NCBI GenBank assembly: GCA_039029935.1
Contig: JBCCFC010000147.1
Span: forward strand, 1 to 15,690
Source: G039029935 sp039029935
GTDB taxonomy: Bacteria > Chloroflexota > Anaerolineae > Caldilineales > Caldilineaceae
Direction: 5' to 3'
Length of the DNA: 15,690 bases
Shown: one piece after another, positions 15,385 to 15,690 of the stretch
Numbering within the stretch: the stretch's first letter is position 1
Layout: every line of letters begins with the position of its first letter
Notes under the pieces: model-generated
What the model was told of the DNA's origin: nothing
What the model saw: only the letters and a program-made list of their open reading frames with translations
Database searches by the model: none
Position numbers and translations under genes: made by a program

Positions 15385-15413
15385 AGTATAAGCCGTTTGA
15401 TGAGTGCCGTCAA
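15385..15413 (-). promoter_or_regulatory. Sigma70-type promoter of the PhyH-enolase-sulfatase operon
   Basis: On the minus strand TTGACG (15413-15408), a 17-nt spacer and TATACT (15390-15385) are present. Transcription would start near 15378. The element matches the importer promoter at 6555-6583 at 21 of 29 positions with identical spacing. Confidence 0.65.
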
Positions 15414-15419
15414 ATGGCT
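15391..15419. promoter_or_regulatory. Hairpin overlapping the operon promoter, possible operator
   Basis: agccgtttga (15391-15400) and tcaaatggct (15410-15419) are inverted repeats with nine of ten positions paired and a 9-nt loop. They cover the -35 and the spacer of the leftward promoter, where a repressor would block polymerase. No adjacent regulator gene is seen. Confidence 0.4.
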
Positions 15420-15446
15420 ATAGTTCATGGCCATAATTTTCATTGT

Positions 15447-15474
15447 TTGACACCTGTATAGCTGATGGTACAAT
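15447..15474 (+). promoter_or_regulatory. Sigma70-type promoter of the rightward PhyH gene at the contig end
   Basis: TTGACA (15447-15452), a 16-nt spacer and TACAAT (15469-15474) are present, followed by a Shine-Dalgarno GAGGT (15496-15500) 6 nt before the ATG at 15507. It is divergent from the leftward operon promoter. Confidence 0.6.
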
Positions 15475-15506
15475 AACCCATTATCATTACAAAACGAGGT
15501 CCACAG

Positions 15507-15585
15507 ATGACACCAGAACAACGTTATTGGTTTGATTTAACAGGCTACCTGCATTTGGAGCAGGTTTTGACACAAGATGAGTTGG
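15507..15585 (+). CDS. Start of a PhyH family gene, cut off at the contig end
   Basis: The ATG at 15507 opens MTPEQRYWFDLTGYLHLEQV, then LTQDEL, closely matching the N-terminus of the HGG-type PhyH at 5648 (MNADQKYFFDLTGYLVLDDV), so it is a paralogue of the same subfamily. From 15586 the contig turns back on itself, and the literal frame runs to a meaningless stop. The true continuation is readable on the opposite strand of the loop (15631 back to 15586): DEL-AAAQAAAQRYVSASPDQ, which fits the family far better. The gene is therefore probably intact in the organism and truncated only by the assembly. Confidence 0.8.
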
Positions 15586-15690
15586 TCGGGGCTTGCGCTT
15601 ACATATCGTTGCGCGGCTGCTTGCGCCGCGGCCAACTCATCTTGTGTCAAAACCTGCTCCAAATGCAGGTAGCCTGTTAAATCAAACCAA
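15527..15690. repeat. Terminal fold-back: 59-bp perfect inverted repeat ending at the last base
   Basis: 15527-15585 and 15632-15690 are exact reverse complements, with a 46-nt loop (15586-15631). The right arm ends exactly at the last base of the window. The arms lie in coding sequence and the loop is coding sequence read backwards. This is best explained as a chimeric or hairpin read at a contig end. Confidence 0.9.

Noticed and set aside
15586..15678. A complete 57-codon gene ending within the fold-back
   Set aside because: The second half is the reverse complement of the first, so it is an assembly product, not a gene.

Overview
The window looks like one whole bacterial metagenome contig. 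Its right end is a fold-back inverted repeat, and its left end also has an odd inverted-repeat structure. Genes are dense, with Shine-Dalgarno sites and clear sigma70-type promoters. Phytanoyl-CoA dioxygenase (PhyH) paralogues, a Cys-type sulfatase, an enolase-superfamily enzyme, a TPR-CHAT protein and the intergenic 9-bp repeat around 'tctctgcg' suggest an uncultured marine or sponge-associated lineage, such as Candidatus Poribacteria, Chloroflexota or the PVC group. That placement is inference; there is no rRNA or other taxonomic marker here.

Region 1 (1-5639). A leftward unit of three genes lies here: a 137-aa helical protein, a 135-aa protein with a PIN-like C-terminus (TTGA overlap between the two), and a 1336-aa TPR-CHAT protease-like protein with 13 near-identical 46-residue repeats and a His-Cys dyad. 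The CHAT gene has its own strong promoter. Just beyond its stop, on the opposite strand, sits the C-terminal tail that CHAT domains normally carry. A 19-bp inverted repeat lies at both junctions, so flipping 109 bp would restore a canonical CHAT C-terminus in frame. A frameshifted, unrecognised rightward remnant lies upstream of the three genes, and it shares a roughly 40-bp repeat with the spacer before the CHAT gene.

Region 2 (5640-11872). A leftward PhyH gene (HGG in place of the usual HxD) is divergent from a rightward Dpp/Opp-type ABC importer operon: permease B, permease C, PhyH, a repeat-rich spacer, ATPase D, ATPase F. The spacer holds an imperfect palindrome flanked by 8-bp direct repeats, then three 9-bp tandem repeats. 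No solute-binding protein is encoded in the window.

Region 3 (11873-15690). A leftward operon encodes PhyH, an enolase-superfamily (MLE-like) enzyme and a sulfatase. Its promoter matches the importer promoter at 21 of 29 positions and overlaps a hairpin that could be an operator. Divergent from it, a second HGG-type-subfamily PhyH gene begins, but the contig folds back after about 26 codons.

Taken together, regions 2 and 3 read as an uptake and catabolism locus for a small organic, perhaps sulfated, substrate. Region 1 reads as a possible stress, defence or cell-death module. Both roles are inferred from domain content.
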